Shown one piece after another: positions 1 to 8,677 of a stretch of 64,000 nucleotides of DNA. The notes under the pieces were generated by a model. That model ran no database searches, was not told the origin of the DNA, and saw only the letters and a program-made list of their open reading frames with translations. The first letter of the stretch is position 1. Each line of letters begins with the position of its first letter. Position numbers and translations under genes: made by a program. Source of the DNA: Roseiflexus sp034432635 (GTDB taxonomy: Bacteria > Chloroflexota > Chloroflexia > Chloroflexales > Roseiflexaceae); the NCBI GenBank assembly GCA_034432635.1, contig DAOUBK010000115.1:15267-79266 (forward strand), in the 5' to 3' direction.

Positions 1-161
1 ACGGTGATGATTGACATGTTCTGTTTTCCTGCCTGCTGCGCAATGTGCGCCGGCGCTTCGTGGGATGTTCCCGTCACAAAAAGCGCTCTGGCGGTGTTTC
101 AGGTATGATTATAACAAACTACGGTGTGAGCGGCATGGCGGCGAGAGCAGGCGACCAGCAT

Positions 162-743
162 ATGGCTGATCACGACAGCGACCAGGCGCTCCTCGAACGA
201 CTCAGGCGGGGTGATGAGTCGGCGTTCGACGATCTGTTCGTTCGCCATTATGCGCTGATCTACCGGGTTGTGTACGGTCTGACGGGAACGCGGGAAGCCG
301 CAGAGGATGCGGCCCAGGAAACCTTTCTCGCACTCTATCGGCGTCCACCTGCCCCTGATCAACCGCTGCGCCCATGGCTCTGCCGTGTGGCGCTAAACAC
401 CGCGCGCAACGCGCTACGCGCCGAACGTCGTGATGCCTTGCGCGTCGAACGAACGGCGCCGGACGTTGTTACAGCCAGCGAACCGTCGGAAGCAGTGGAG
501 CGCGCTGAAACGCGCGATCTGGTGCGCGCTGCACTTGCGACGCTGCCGCAACGCCAGGCGCGTCTGCTCCTGTTACGCCATGCCGGGTTGTCGTATGCCG
601 AGGTGGCTGCCGCACTCGATCTTGCCCCCGGTTCGGTCGGAACGTTACTTGCCCGCGCCGAGCGCGCGTTCGTCGCAGCGTATGCGCGCTGTGCCGCGAT
701 CGGCGCGGCTGATCACGCTGTTGGAAAGCAGGTGCAGTCATGA
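162..743 (+). CDS. ECF-type RNA polymerase sigma factor (sigma-70 family)
   Basis: About 193 residues. A sigma-70 region 2 (FDDLFVRHY through DAAQETFLALY) is followed by a C-terminal region 4 helix-turn-helix (LPQRQARLLLL, then GLSYAEVAAAL). This is the compact two-domain layout of extracytoplasmic-function sigma factors, which direct RNA polymerase to stress promoters. The frame is open back to a GTG at 45, with other ATGs at 105 and 135. ATG 162 was chosen because the sigma-2 domain starts shortly after it. The stop overlaps the start of the next gene by four bases (ATGA), so the pair is probably translationally coupled. That neighbour has an anti-sigma zinc finger, which supports the role. 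A TATGAT hexamer at 104-109 could be a -10 element, but no convincing -35 was seen. The target regulon cannot be told from the sequence. Confidence 0.9.
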   Translation: MADHDSDQALLERLRRGDESAFDDLFVRHYALIYRVVYGLTGTREAAEDAAQETFLALYRRPPAPDQPLRPWLCRVALNTARNALRAERRDALRVERTAPDVVTASEPSEAVERAETRDLVRAALATLPQRQARLLLLRHAGLSYAEVAAALDLAPGSVGTLLARAERAFVAAYARCAAIGAADHAVGKQVQS

Positions 744-1891
744 CCGGATGCTATGATGATGGCGCGTTGCGTGCCGGATTGGATGGTGAACTTTCGGAGG
801 AGGCGCTGCGCACCCAGCAGGCGCACCTTGCCGTCTGCGCCATGTGCCGCGCGCGCCGGGCAGAACTGCACGCGCTGTCGGATCAGGCGGCGCTGCTGCT
901 GCGCGTGTCGGTTCCAGATAGCCGCGCGGCGCTGACTGCGCTGCATCAGCGGATCGATCGGGGGCGACCGGTATCTATCGGCGGTCGCGCATTTCGAATG
1001 TCTTCTTTCATCACGCGAAGGAGTGTCCCTATGGCTTCAACACGTATATGGCGCCCCTGGATGACCTGGGCGATTGCACTGGTTACTGTTGTGGTGTTGC
1101 TGGCATTGCCGCCGGTGCGTGCCGCAGCAGATCAACTGCTAAATATCTTCCGCGTTCAGAATGTGGTGTTTGTTCCCGTCTCACGGGAACGGATGGAACA
1201 GTTGCAGCAACTCAACTTCAACGGCGAAACCCTGTTCGTTACGCCGCCGCAGCAGACCGGCGGATCGCGTGAGATGCGCAGCGTCGCGTCGATAGATGAA
1301 GCAGCGGCGCTCGTCGGTTTCACGCCGGCTCAACCCGGTCTGTCGCGTCCGATCACGCAGACTGAGTTTGCTGTCTCCGGCCGCGCCACCTTTGAGTTTC
1401 AGGTGAACGTCGAATCGGCGCATGAACTGCTCCGTCTTGCCGGTGTGAATGATGTCGTCTTGCCGGATGCGCTCGGCGCCGCACCGATCGTTGCCACAAT
1501 GTCACCTGCAGTGACAGCCCGGTATGCAGGTGATGGGTATGAAGTGGTACTCGTGCAGGGCGTCAGTCCGCAGGTCACGCTTCCCGATGGAGTGGAGATG
1601 CAGCAGTTGGGGTACGCCGCCCTGCGGATGCTCGGCATGGAAGCGCGCCAGGCAGCAACACTGGCAGCGCAGATCGACTGGCGCACCACGCTGGTGTTCC
1701 CCTTCCCGGCAGACCTCAGCGCCCTGCGGCAGGTGTCGGTCGGCGGGTCGCCCGGTCTGCTCGTGAGCGGGCAGGAACGTGGTGAAGGGTATCAAAGCCT
1801 CTACTGGCAGCGTGGCGAGCGGTTCTACATCCTGTCAGGGCGTGGTTTGTCCACCAACGAATTCCTGGCAGTGGCGGAATCGGTGCGGTAG
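740..1891 (+). CDS. Zinc-finger anti-sigma factor, single-pass membrane protein
   Basis: 383 residues. The N-terminus carries the zf-HC2 anti-sigma signature H29-x3-C33-x2-C36 (HLAVCAMC), which in this family binds zinc and holds the cognate ECF sigma factor. A hydrophobic membrane segment lies at about residues 108-127 (AIALVTVVVLLALPPV). The remaining 250 residues would be extracytoplasmic and are not recognised, although this size suits a DUF4367-like sensor part. The gene starts inside the stop of the sigma factor gene. A strong Shine-Dalgarno sequence (AAGGAG, 1018-1023) lies seven bases before an in-frame ATG at 1031, so a shorter product without the zinc finger could be made. The sensed signal is unknown. 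Confidence 0.85.
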   Translation: MTGCYDDGALRAGLDGELSEEALRTQQAHLAVCAMCRARRAELHALSDQAALLLRVSVPDSRAALTALHQRIDRGRPVSIGGRAFRMSSFITRRSVPMASTRIWRPWMTWAIALVTVVVLLALPPVRAAADQLLNIFRVQNVVFVPVSRERMEQLQQLNFNGETLFVTPPQQTGGSREMRSVASIDEAAALVGFTPAQPGLSRPITQTEFAVSGRATFEFQVNVESAHELLRLAGVNDVVLPDALGAAPIVATMSPAVTARYAGDGYEVVLVQGVSPQVTLPDGVEMQQLGYAALRMLGMEARQAATLAAQIDWRTTLVFPFPADLSALRQVSVGGSPGLLVSGQERGEGYQSLYWQRGERFYILSGRGLSTNEFLAVAESVR

Positions 1892-1910
1892 GGTTAGCGG
1901 CGCTATGCGG

Positions 1911-1956
1911 CTCAACGGTTTCCTGCTGCCTCTCATTGTGGTGGGAGACCGTTGAG
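1911..1956 (+). terminator. Hairpin after the sigma/anti-sigma pair
   Basis: Nine-base arms CTCAACGGT (1911-1919) and ACCGTTGAG (1948-1956) pair perfectly around a 28-base interior that can pair partly. The hairpin starts 20 bases after the anti-sigma stop. There is no long T run behind it, so a classical intrinsic terminator is only possible. A smaller hairpin, CGCCC/GGGCG, follows at 1974-1987. Confidence 0.4.
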
Positions 1957-2042
1957 TTTCAGGGGTAATCTTACGCCCTGTCGGGCGCAGGACACAGAAC
2001 ACGTATCTAGTTTACGCGCAGCGGATGGTCGCATTTCGTCAT

Positions 2043-2975
2043 ATGCCCGACTATGTCATCGAAACAAGCGGTCTACGCAAGGTTTACGGCACAAAAGTCG
2101 CCGTTGCTGATCTAACGCTTCAGGTGTCACGCGGCGAGGTGTTTGCGTTCCTAGGACCGAACGGCGCCGGCAAGAGCACGGCGGTCAAAATGCTGCTGGG
2201 TCTGGTAAAGCCCACGAGCGGCAGAGCGCAGGTGCTGGGCGCCGCTCCTGCCGACCCGCGAGCTATGGCGCGGATCGGCTTTCTGCCAGAGCACTTCCGG
2301 TTTCACGAATGGTTACAGGCTGCCGAGTTTCTCGATCTGCACGCGCGCCTGAGCGGGATGCCGGCTGACGCACGGCGGCGGCGTATTCCCAAGGTGCTAG
2401 CGCTCGTCGGGCTGGCGGAGCACGCGCGGCGTCCACTTGCCGATTTCTCGAAAGGCATGCTCCAGCGCATCGGTCTGGCACAGGCGCTGATTCACGATCC
2501 GGAACTGGTGTTTCTCGATGAACCGACCTCGGCGCTCGATCCGTTTGGACGCATGGTGGTGCGCGGCATCATCCGCGATCTGCGCGCGCGTGGCACGACG
2601 GTCTTCCTCAACTCCCATCTGCTCGGCGAGGTTGAGATGACCTGTGATCGGGCGGCATTCATCCGCGCCGGGCGGGTGCTCCGCACCCTGAACCTGCACG
2701 AATCAGCGGCAGGCAGCATACGGGTTGTGTTGCGCGTGGCAGGCGCAGCGAACGGGCTGATCGAGTCACTGGGGGTGTTCTGCACCGATGGTAGTGCGCC
2801 ATGCGAGACGTCTCCGGGCGTGATCGAACTGGAAGTCGCCAGCGAAGATGTGTTACCGCAGATCGCCGAGCGTATCGTTGCCGGCGGCGCGCGTCTCTAT
2901 GCTCTTACCCCGCAGCGCGTCTCGCTCGAACAACTCTTCCTCGACATCGTCGGTCACGACGACAGCGGTCAATAA
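2043..2975 (+). CDS. ABC transporter ATP-binding protein (ABC-2 / CcmA type)
   Basis: About 310 residues. Walker A is GPNGAGKST, the signature region is FSKGMLQRIGLAQAL and Walker B is LVFLDEP, followed by the switch-loop histidine (NSHLLGE). The C-terminal 90 residues are the variable extension common in ABC-2 exporter ATPases. ATG 2043 (MPDYVIETSGL) fits the family start better than ATG 2025, six codons upstream; neither has a strong ribosome-binding site. No permease gene is adjacent, because a dehydrogenase follows after a repeat-bearing spacer. The partner membrane protein must be encoded elsewhere or has been lost. The substrate cannot be predicted. Confidence 0.9.
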   Translation: MPDYVIETSGLRKVYGTKVAVADLTLQVSRGEVFAFLGPNGAGKSTAVKMLLGLVKPTSGRAQVLGAAPADPRAMARIGFLPEHFRFHEWLQAAEFLDLHARLSGMPADARRRRIPKVLALVGLAEHARRPLADFSKGMLQRIGLAQALIHDPELVFLDEPTSALDPFGRMVVRGIIRDLRARGTTVFLNSHLLGEVEMTCDRAAFIRAGRVLRTLNLHESAAGSIRVVLRVAGAANGLIESLGVFCTDGSAPCETSPGVIELEVASEDVLPQIAERIVAGGARLYALTPQRVSLEQLFLDIVGHDDSGQ

Positions 2976-3043
2976 AGCGCGCGCCTGAGCGTAGCCCAAC
3001 GTGTATTTCGGTCATCCCGCGCCTGTCCACCGATCGCGCGCGT

Positions 3044-3200
3044 CTCCGATGCGTGTGAGACGCCTGCGCTCCCAGGAAAGAGGGATGCATGCCTCCGGTG
3101 GGTGCGGGCGGGATGCCCGCGCTTCCAGGAAAGATGGTACGCACGTCTCCGGTGGGTGCGTGCGAGACGCTCGCGCTCCCAAGGGAAGGTGTGATGCACG
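3044..3200. repeat. Three degenerate GC-rich tandem units
   Basis: Three related units begin with CTCCGATGCG (3044), CTCCGGTGGG (3093) and CTCCGGTGGG (3147), so the periods are 49 and 54 bases. Each contains a variant of GAGACGC-CGCGCTCCCAGGAA. The block fills much of the 347-base gap between the ABC ATPase and the next gene. It looks like an interspersed intergenic repeat. Reading frames through it are not credible genes. Confidence 0.75.
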
Positions 3201-3322
3201 CTCCCGATATAGCCCGGTCTTGCGCCCAAACAGCGGAACTCCGGGCAGGCAGCGCGCTATTCCGCATCCATGGCATACATGGTATGATATGCGCGGGTTA
3301 CCCTATCATCACGAGGGCTGGC

Positions 3323-4231
3323 ATGGAGCGTCTTGGTTTCATCGGTTTGGGGCGCATGGGTCAGGTCATGGCGGGACGATTGCTGGCAGCAGGCTTCCCG
3401 CTGACGGTTTACAATCGGACGCGCGCGCGTGCAGAGGCGCTGCTGGCGAGTGGCGCTGCCTGGGCAGAGACACCGGCTGAAGTGACGGCGCGCAGCGATC
3501 TGGTTTTCACCATCCTCACCGACGATCACGCTGTTGAGACAGTCTACTGTGGTCGTGATGGACTGCTTTCCGGCGATGCCTCTAGTCGTCTGTTCATCGA
3601 AATGAGCACCATCCGCACATCGACGATCCTGTCGCTTGCCGGGATGGTCGAACAACGTGGCGCACGTCTGCTCGACGCACCGGTCTCAGGCACAGTCGCA
3701 CCGGCGCGTGAGGGGCAACTGCTGGTGCTAGTCGGCGGCAGAACGTCGGATCTCGAACGTGCCCGACCGGCGCTGCGTGTGCTTGGGCGACGCATTATCC
3801 ATCTGGGAGGACAGGGCGCCGGTACAACGATGAAACTGGTGCTCAATATGACAATGGCATGCTTCTGGAGTGCGCTCGCCGAATCGCTTGCTGTAGGGCA
3901 ACAGTTTGGACTGAGTATCGAAACGATGCTCGATGTCTATCTGGACTCGGCCGTTGCGCCGCCGGCGTTGCGCAGCAAGACTCCGGTACTTCTGGGTGAG
4001 ATAAGCGATGTTGCCTTTGACGTGACAGGTGTGCGCAAAGATTTGCTGGCAATGGTTGCGACCGCGCAGGATGCAGGGGTGCCTGCACCGGTTGCCGCGG
4101 CAGCGCTGGCGCACTTCGCCGCCGCCACCGCTGCCGGGTATGGTGAACGTGATCTTGCAGCAGTCGTCGAGTATCTGGCGGATGTTGCGCGGCGCACGGC
4201 GCGCACCGCGTTTACCCTGGGCGAGCCATGA
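3323..4231 (+). CDS. NAD(P)-dependent beta-hydroxyacid dehydrogenase (3-hydroxyisobutyrate dehydrogenase family)
   Basis: 302 residues. The N-terminus has the Rossmann dinucleotide site GFIGLGRMG and an NRT motif (YNRTRARAEAL) after the second strand. The family substrate-binding signature DAPVSGT follows. The helix GAGTTMKLVLNMTM carries the conserved catalytic lysine. Enzymes of this family oxidise 3-hydroxyisobutyrate, tartronate semialdehyde or succinic semialdehyde-type substrates; the exact substrate is not predictable. ATG 3323 was chosen because it starts directly at the Rossmann strand and has GAGG about eight bases upstream. The open frame before it runs through the intergenic repeat. 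A TATGAT hexamer at 3283-3288 may be a -10 element. The stop overlaps the start of the following acetyltransferase gene (ATGA). Confidence 0.9.
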   Translation: MERLGFIGLGRMGQVMAGRLLAAGFPLTVYNRTRARAEALLASGAAWAETPAEVTARSDLVFTILTDDHAVETVYCGRDGLLSGDASSRLFIEMSTIRTSTILSLAGMVEQRGARLLDAPVSGTVAPAREGQLLVLVGGRTSDLERARPALRVLGRRIIHLGGQGAGTTMKLVLNMTMACFWSALAESLAVGQQFGLSIETMLDVYLDSAVAPPALRSKTPVLLGEISDVAFDVTGVRKDLLAMVATAQDAGVPAPVAAAALAHFAAATAAGYGERDLAAVVEYLADVARRTARTAFTLGEP

Positions 4232-5142
4232 TTATCACGATACGCCCGTTTACCGGCGCCGCCGATATTGAACGCATGATCGACCTGGCATATGCCTTTC
4301 CGGACACGTGCCTGCGTGCGGTCGATCTGCCGTATCGCCTGGCATCATGGGCGCTCGATAATCCGCGGAACGCCAGTCTATGGGAGGACGAAGCGGGACG
4401 TCTGCTCGGTTTCGCTGTGCTCCAGCTTCCCTGGCACTCGCTCGATACGTGCGCCCATCCGGCAGCATACGAGGCGGGAATCGAGGAGTTGATGCTGGTG
4501 TGGGCGACGGAACGCGCGCAGGAGATTGCGGATCAGACGCATCGCAGCCTGACCGTGTATGTGGATGTATTCGAGGAAGACCTGGATCGCCGGGCGAAGC
4601 TCGCAGCGCATGGGTTCGCCCCCGACTACCCGGCCATGATCCGCATGGCGCGTTCGCTGGACAGGGTTCTTCCTATGCCGTTTTTGCCAGAGGGATTTAC
4701 CCTGCGCCCCATCGATGGTATGCGTGAACTTCACGAATATGTTGCACTGCATCGGGCGGCGTTCGGCGCTGCCGATATGACCATCGAGTGGCGCAAACGC
4801 ACCCTGTGTATGCCGCAGTATATTCCCGAACTCGATGTTGTGGCTGTGGCGCCGGACGGCCGCCTGGCGGCATTCTGTATCTGCTGGCTGGGTCCGCGGA
4901 TCGGTGAGGGGTATATTGAACCGCTCGGCGTGCATCCCGATTTGGCCGGGCTGGGTCTTGGTCGTGCGGTACTGCTGGAGGGGTTGTGGCGTCTTCAGGC
5001 GCACGGCGCGATGACCGCCCTGATCGACCGCTATGAAGGGGACGAAAGCGCCCGTATGCTGTATGAGTCGCTTGGGTTCCGCACCCATGTGCGAACGGTA
5101 ACCTATGCGTGCTGTTTTCGCAGCGTCCATAGCACAGTGTGA
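4228..5142 (+). CDS. GNAT family N-acetyltransferase with two GNAT folds
   Basis: 304 residues, about twice the size of a single GNAT domain. The C-terminal half (about residues 150-300) has the acetyl-CoA pyrophosphate-binding loop VHPDLAGLGLGRAVL and the usual ending ARMLYESLGF. The N-terminal half looks like a second, more diverged GNAT fold without a clear acetyl-CoA loop. The gene overlaps the preceding dehydrogenase by four bases and is followed six bases later by another GNAT gene, so all three are probably one transcript. The acceptor substrate is unknown. Confidence 0.85.
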   Translation: MIITIRPFTGAADIERMIDLAYAFPDTCLRAVDLPYRLASWALDNPRNASLWEDEAGRLLGFAVLQLPWHSLDTCAHPAAYEAGIEELMLVWATERAQEIADQTHRSLTVYVDVFEEDLDRRAKLAAHGFAPDYPAMIRMARSLDRVLPMPFLPEGFTLRPIDGMRELHEYVALHRAAFGAADMTIEWRKRTLCMPQYIPELDVVAVAPDGRLAAFCICWLGPRIGEGYIEPLGVHPDLAGLGLGRAVLLEGLWRLQAHGAMTALIDRYEGDESARMLYESLGFRTHVRTVTYACCFRSVHSTV

Positions 5143-5148
5143 GCCTGT

Positions 5149-5655
5149 ATGAATGATACTCTCGTGTTGACCGGTGAATATATCGAGTTACGCCCACTTC
5201 CCGAACGTGATCTCCCGAATCTGCTGAAGGTCTACCAGGGCACGCCGCTCTATTTCGACGGGTTGGGCGACCGGGCGGATCGTCTGACGCTCGCCGATGT
5301 GCGCGAGCAGTGGACCCGGGCACAGCACGCGCCGGATCGGGTATTGTTCGGGGTCTATCATCCGGTGACCGGTCTGTTGATCGGTGCAGTGGATGTGCAG
5401 ATCGGTGTGCCGCGATCCGATACGGCTGGGGTGTGGATCCTGATCTGGGGCGGGTTTCAGCGCCAGGGGTATGGTCAGGAATGTATGGCGCTGATCGAGT
5501 CCTGGCTCATTCCGGCAAAGGCAAGTACATTATGCGCAATTGCGGCGAACAACGAGGAAGGGATCGCCTTCCTTGAACTGCAAGGGTTCCGTCGCACCGA
5601 TCTGCCAGCCGAGCCGCCCGTTGGTCGCGGGACGGCGTTCTGGATGTGCTGGTAA
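5149..5655 (+). CDS. GNAT family N-acetyltransferase (RimJ/RimL-like)
   Basis: 168 residues. It opens with the RimJ/RimL-type strand YIELRPLPERDL and has an acetyl-CoA loop region (WGGFQRQGYGQECM) followed by the C-terminal AFLELQGFRR motif of GNAT proteins that acetylate protein N-termini, small amines or antibiotics. ATG 5149 lies six bases after the previous stop and has only a weak ribosome-binding site, as expected for translational coupling. The substrate is not predictable. Confidence 0.85.
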   Translation: MNDTLVLTGEYIELRPLPERDLPNLLKVYQGTPLYFDGLGDRADRLTLADVREQWTRAQHAPDRVLFGVYHPVTGLLIGAVDVQIGVPRSDTAGVWILIWGGFQRQGYGQECMALIESWLIPAKASTLCAIAANNEEGIAFLELQGFRRTDLPAEPPVGRGTAFWMCW

Positions 5656-5693
5656 GTCGGGGGTAAATGGTTTGCTTTTCCTTCTCCACGCTC

Positions 5694-5821
5694 CAGCAGG
5701 TGCACCGGATCGATGTCAACGACCCACCGCGGCGGGGTGCGCAGCGCCCGGATCAACGGCGTCGGGTCGGAGGCGCGCAGAATGATGCCAGTGGTAGGGA
5801 AGAAGGCTGGCGTCAGTTCGA
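5694..5821 (-). pseudogene. Decayed tandem copy of the priA 3' end
   Basis: These bases repeat the last part of priA (5832 to about 5978) with an offset of 138 bases, a whole number of codons. The first 90 or so bases differ at only three positions. Further in, the copy has lost 2 bases and then about 16 bases, so it no longer encodes the same peptide throughout. It lies directly downstream of the priA stop codon on the same strand. It is read here as a tandem duplication that is now degrading. Confidence 0.8.
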
Positions 5822-5828
5822 CACTGCG

Positions 5829-8408
5829 CTACAGCAGGTGCACCGGATCGATGTCGACGACCCACCCCGGCGGGGTGCGCAGTGCCCGGATCAACGGCGT
5901 CGGGTCGGAGGCGCGCAGAATGAGATGCCAGCGGTAGCGGTTGCACTGCACGCGGAAGAAGGCTGGCGCCGGTCCGACGAGGCTCCAATCACCGGTAAGC
6001 AGGCGGGTGGCGAGGGAGCGGACGTCGTTTGCCAGCGCCTCAGCAGCGCGGCGCGCACGGGCATCGCTGCCGGCGCTATACACGAACCGCACCAGGCGTG
6101 CAAAGGGCGGATAGCCGGTCTGGCGTCGGAATGCGATCTCTTGCTCGTAGAAGGCATGGTAGTCGTGCTCCTGAGCGGCGCGAATGGCATAGTGTTCAGG
6201 CGCGTAGGTCTGAATGATGACTTTTGCCCCTGCTTCGCGTCGTCCTGCCCGACCGGCTACCTGCGTCAGCAGTTGAAAGGCGCGTTCACCGGCGCGGAAA
6301 TCGGGCAGGTACAATCCAGTATCGGCGGCAACCACGCCGACCATCCCCACCATCGGCAGGTCTAGCCCTTTGGCGATCATCTGAGTACCGACCAGGACAT
6401 CCGCCTCGTGTCGCAGAAAACGATCCAGGAGACGGTCGTGATCTCCCTTGCGCGTGACACTGTCGCGGTCCCAGCGCAGAGTGCGCGTTCCAGGGAAGAG
6501 CGCTGCGATTTCGTCCACGACCCGTTGCGTACCGACGCCGAACGACTTGATGCGTGGACTCCAGCAGTGCGGGCAGAGGGCTGGCGGCAGTTCACGGTGG
6601 TTGCAGGTGTGGCAGATGAGCATCCCGCCAGACGAAGCGGTGCGTCCGTCATCTGTCTCGTAGTGCAGGGTCAGCGGTGAGGAACAGGAGGGGCAGAGCA
6701 TTGCGTGGCCGCAGTCGCGGCAAAGAAAGGATGATGCCGCCCCACGTCGGTTGAGAAACAGAATCGCCTGATCGCCGCGTTCCAGTGTTTCTGCCAGGGC
6801 TGCCTGCAACGCCCGGCTGAAGATCGAGCGATTATTATCCGCCAGTTCGCGTCGCATATCGACAACCGTCACGTGCGGCAGGGGAAGGGTGCGGATATGA
6901 GGTAAGCCATCGCGACCGGTTGCGGCTGTAATGCGCTCCGGCAATTCGAGCAAACGGAGATGACCGGTGCGCGCAGCGGCATAACTTTCGACCGATGGCG
7001 TCGCGCTACCGAGGATCAGGACGCTGCCAGTGATGGCGGCGAGGCACCGCGCAACATCGCGGGCGTGGTAGCGTGGCGTGGCATCGTGCTTGTACGATGG
7101 TTCATGCTCCTCATCGACGATGATCAACCTCAGGTTGGGAAGCGGCGCGAAGACTGCCGAGCGCGACCCGATGACAATGCCGACATCGCCGCGTCGCAGT
7201 CGCCGCCACTGGTCGTAGCGTTCACCGATTGACAGTTCGCTGTGCAACACTGCCAGTTGACCGGGGAAGCGCGCTGCGAAGCGTCGAACCATCTGGGTCG
7301 TCAGGGCGATCTCAGGCGTGAGCACCAGCGCCTGCCGTCCCAGGCGCAGCGCACAGGCAATGGCGCGCATGTAGAGTTCCGTTTTGCCGCTGCCGGTGAT
7401 GCCGTGCAGCAAGAAGTGCGTTTGCGCCGGCATGGTGCGATCTTCCGCTGCCCCGGTGCACCGGTCGAGCGCCGCAGCGATGGCTTCCCACGCCTTCTGC
7501 TGCGCCAGGCTCAGCGTCGGCGGCGTATCGGGCGGAACTTCGAGCAGTGCAAGTGGATCGCGCCACACCTCGCGGGCGATGATGGTGATCAAACCCCGGC
7601 GCTCCAGTGCGCGCAGCGCGCCAGAGTCGGCGTTGACGGCAGCGAGCAGATCGGGAACCGGGATCGGGTCTGGATGGTTGACCAGGTACTGTACCAGGTC
7701 GCGCTGCCGGGGCGCGCGCGCGAGACCTCCCAGCGCCATGCGCGCTTCGTCGGGGGGAAGCGCAAGGCGCACCAGGCGTTCGGTGCGGGGGCGCGCGCGC
7801 GCCCGACCAAAGGTGATGCCGCGCGCAATCAACCCACGTTCACGCAGCGCGGCATAGATCGACTGGAGTTCGGCATCGCTGCCGCGCAGACGCTGCCGCA
7901 ACTCACGTCCGGTCATTTCACCGCTGCGACGCAGGAGGTAGAGCACATCGCGTTCACCCGGCGGCAGGGCGCCGAGGTTTGCACTGTGTCCCTCCACCGT
8001 CGCGCGCCAGGTCGTCTCGGCTTCGCGCGCAACGCCCGGCGGCGTCATTAGGGTCAGCGCCTCATAGAGCGACACCCGGTAGTAATCGGTGATCCAGTGC
8101 GCCAGACGAATCTGCGCCGGCGTCAGGGCAATGTCGAGGTCGGCAATATCGATCACATCGCGCAGGGTTGGGATCTGCGGGTCGAACCGTTCGGCAGGAT
8201 CGGTGCGCAGCACAGGCGGACCGGGTGCAACTGCCGGGTCATCGCCCCACGCATACAGGTCGAGCACTACTCCCTGGACGCGCTGCTGGCGCAGCGGCGC
8301 CCATACCAGATGCCCGACGCGCAGGAGGGAACGCAACGACGGCGGTACGCGATAGGTAAAGACCACATTGGCGCTCAGAGCGACATCGGCAAGGAGTTCG
8401 GCAGTCAT
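5829..8408 (-). CDS. priA: Primosomal protein N' (replication restart helicase PriA)
   Basis: 859 residues. After an N-terminal DNA-binding region comes a superfamily 2 helicase core with Walker A GITGSGKT (residues 336-343), the DEEH box (IIVDEEHEPSYKHD) and the later motif LVGTQMIAKGLD. Between the helicase lobes lie the paired zinc-binding cysteines of PriA (CRDCGHAMLCPSC, then CHTCNH and CPHCWSP). PriA loads the replicative helicase at stalled forks. ATG 8408 (MTAELLADVALS) was chosen because the family begins there; the frame is open another 29 codons upstream. The stop codon is a CTA to TAG change at the junction with the tandem duplicate downstream. Length and motifs suggest a working enzyme. 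Confidence 0.97.
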   Translation of the reverse strand: MTAELLADVALSANVVFTYRVPPSLRSLLRVGHLVWAPLRQQRVQGVVLDLYAWGDDPAVAPGPPVLRTDPAERFDPQIPTLRDVIDIADLDIALTPAQIRLAHWITDYYRVSLYEALTLMTPPGVAREAETTWRATVEGHSANLGALPPGERDVLYLLRRSGEMTGRELRQRLRGSDAELQSIYAALRERGLIARGITFGRARARPRTERLVRLALPPDEARMALGGLARAPRQRDLVQYLVNHPDPIPVPDLLAAVNADSGALRALERRGLITIIAREVWRDPLALLEVPPDTPPTLSLAQQKAWEAIAAALDRCTGAAEDRTMPAQTHFLLHGITGSGKTELYMRAIACALRLGRQALVLTPEIALTTQMVRRFAARFPGQLAVLHSELSIGERYDQWRRLRRGDVGIVIGSRSAVFAPLPNLRLIIVDEEHEPSYKHDATPRYHARDVARCLAAITGSVLILGSATPSVESYAAARTGHLRLLELPERITAATGRDGLPHIRTLPLPHVTVVDMRRELADNNRSIFSRALQAALAETLERGDQAILFLNRRGAASSFLCRDCGHAMLCPSCSSPLTLHYETDDGRTASSGGMLICHTCNHRELPPALCPHCWSPRIKSFGVGTQRVVDEIAALFPGTRTLRWDRDSVTRKGDHDRLLDRFLRHEADVLVGTQMIAKGLDLPMVGMVGVVAADTGLYLPDFRAGERAFQLLTQVAGRAGRREAGAKVIIQTYAPEHYAIRAAQEHDYHAFYEQEIAFRRQTGYPPFARLVRFVYSAGSDARARRAAEALANDVRSLATRLLTGDWSLVGPAPAFFRVQCNRYRWHLILRASDPTPLIRALRTPPGWVVDIDPVHLL

Positions 8409-8677
8409 GCCACAAGTGTAACACATTCGTTTCGGATCGGCGCAATGGGTTCCCTCTGCCCGATGGCGTCTACCTGGCGGCGTCTGTGTTTCCACTCGCA
8501 GAACACTACGCCTGCGCCGGTGTCGTTGATCAGTATCAAATCCTGCTCAAACATGTGCAGCGTGCAGAGGTCATCCTCGTGCTGTGTGCGACCAGGCGTC
8601 CTACCGGCGCGCCGCTGCCGGGTCGTCGTAGTGCGGGCGTGCTCCTACCCCCGCCCGCCCCTGACAAGGTTATCAGG
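8409..8677. other. Intergenic stretch between priA and a gene remnant
   Basis: About 270 bases. A short rightward reading frame here (8486 onward, beginning FPLAEHYACAGVVDQYQ) matches no family I recognise. It may be the eroded front of the TPR pseudogene or unrelated debris. No RNA gene or clear promoter was seen. Confidence 0.4.

Noticed and set aside
3089..3322. N-terminal extension of the beta-hydroxyacid dehydrogenase
   Set aside because: The frame is open upstream but runs through the intergenic repeat. The Rossmann motif starts at 3323 and a ribosome-binding site lies just before it.
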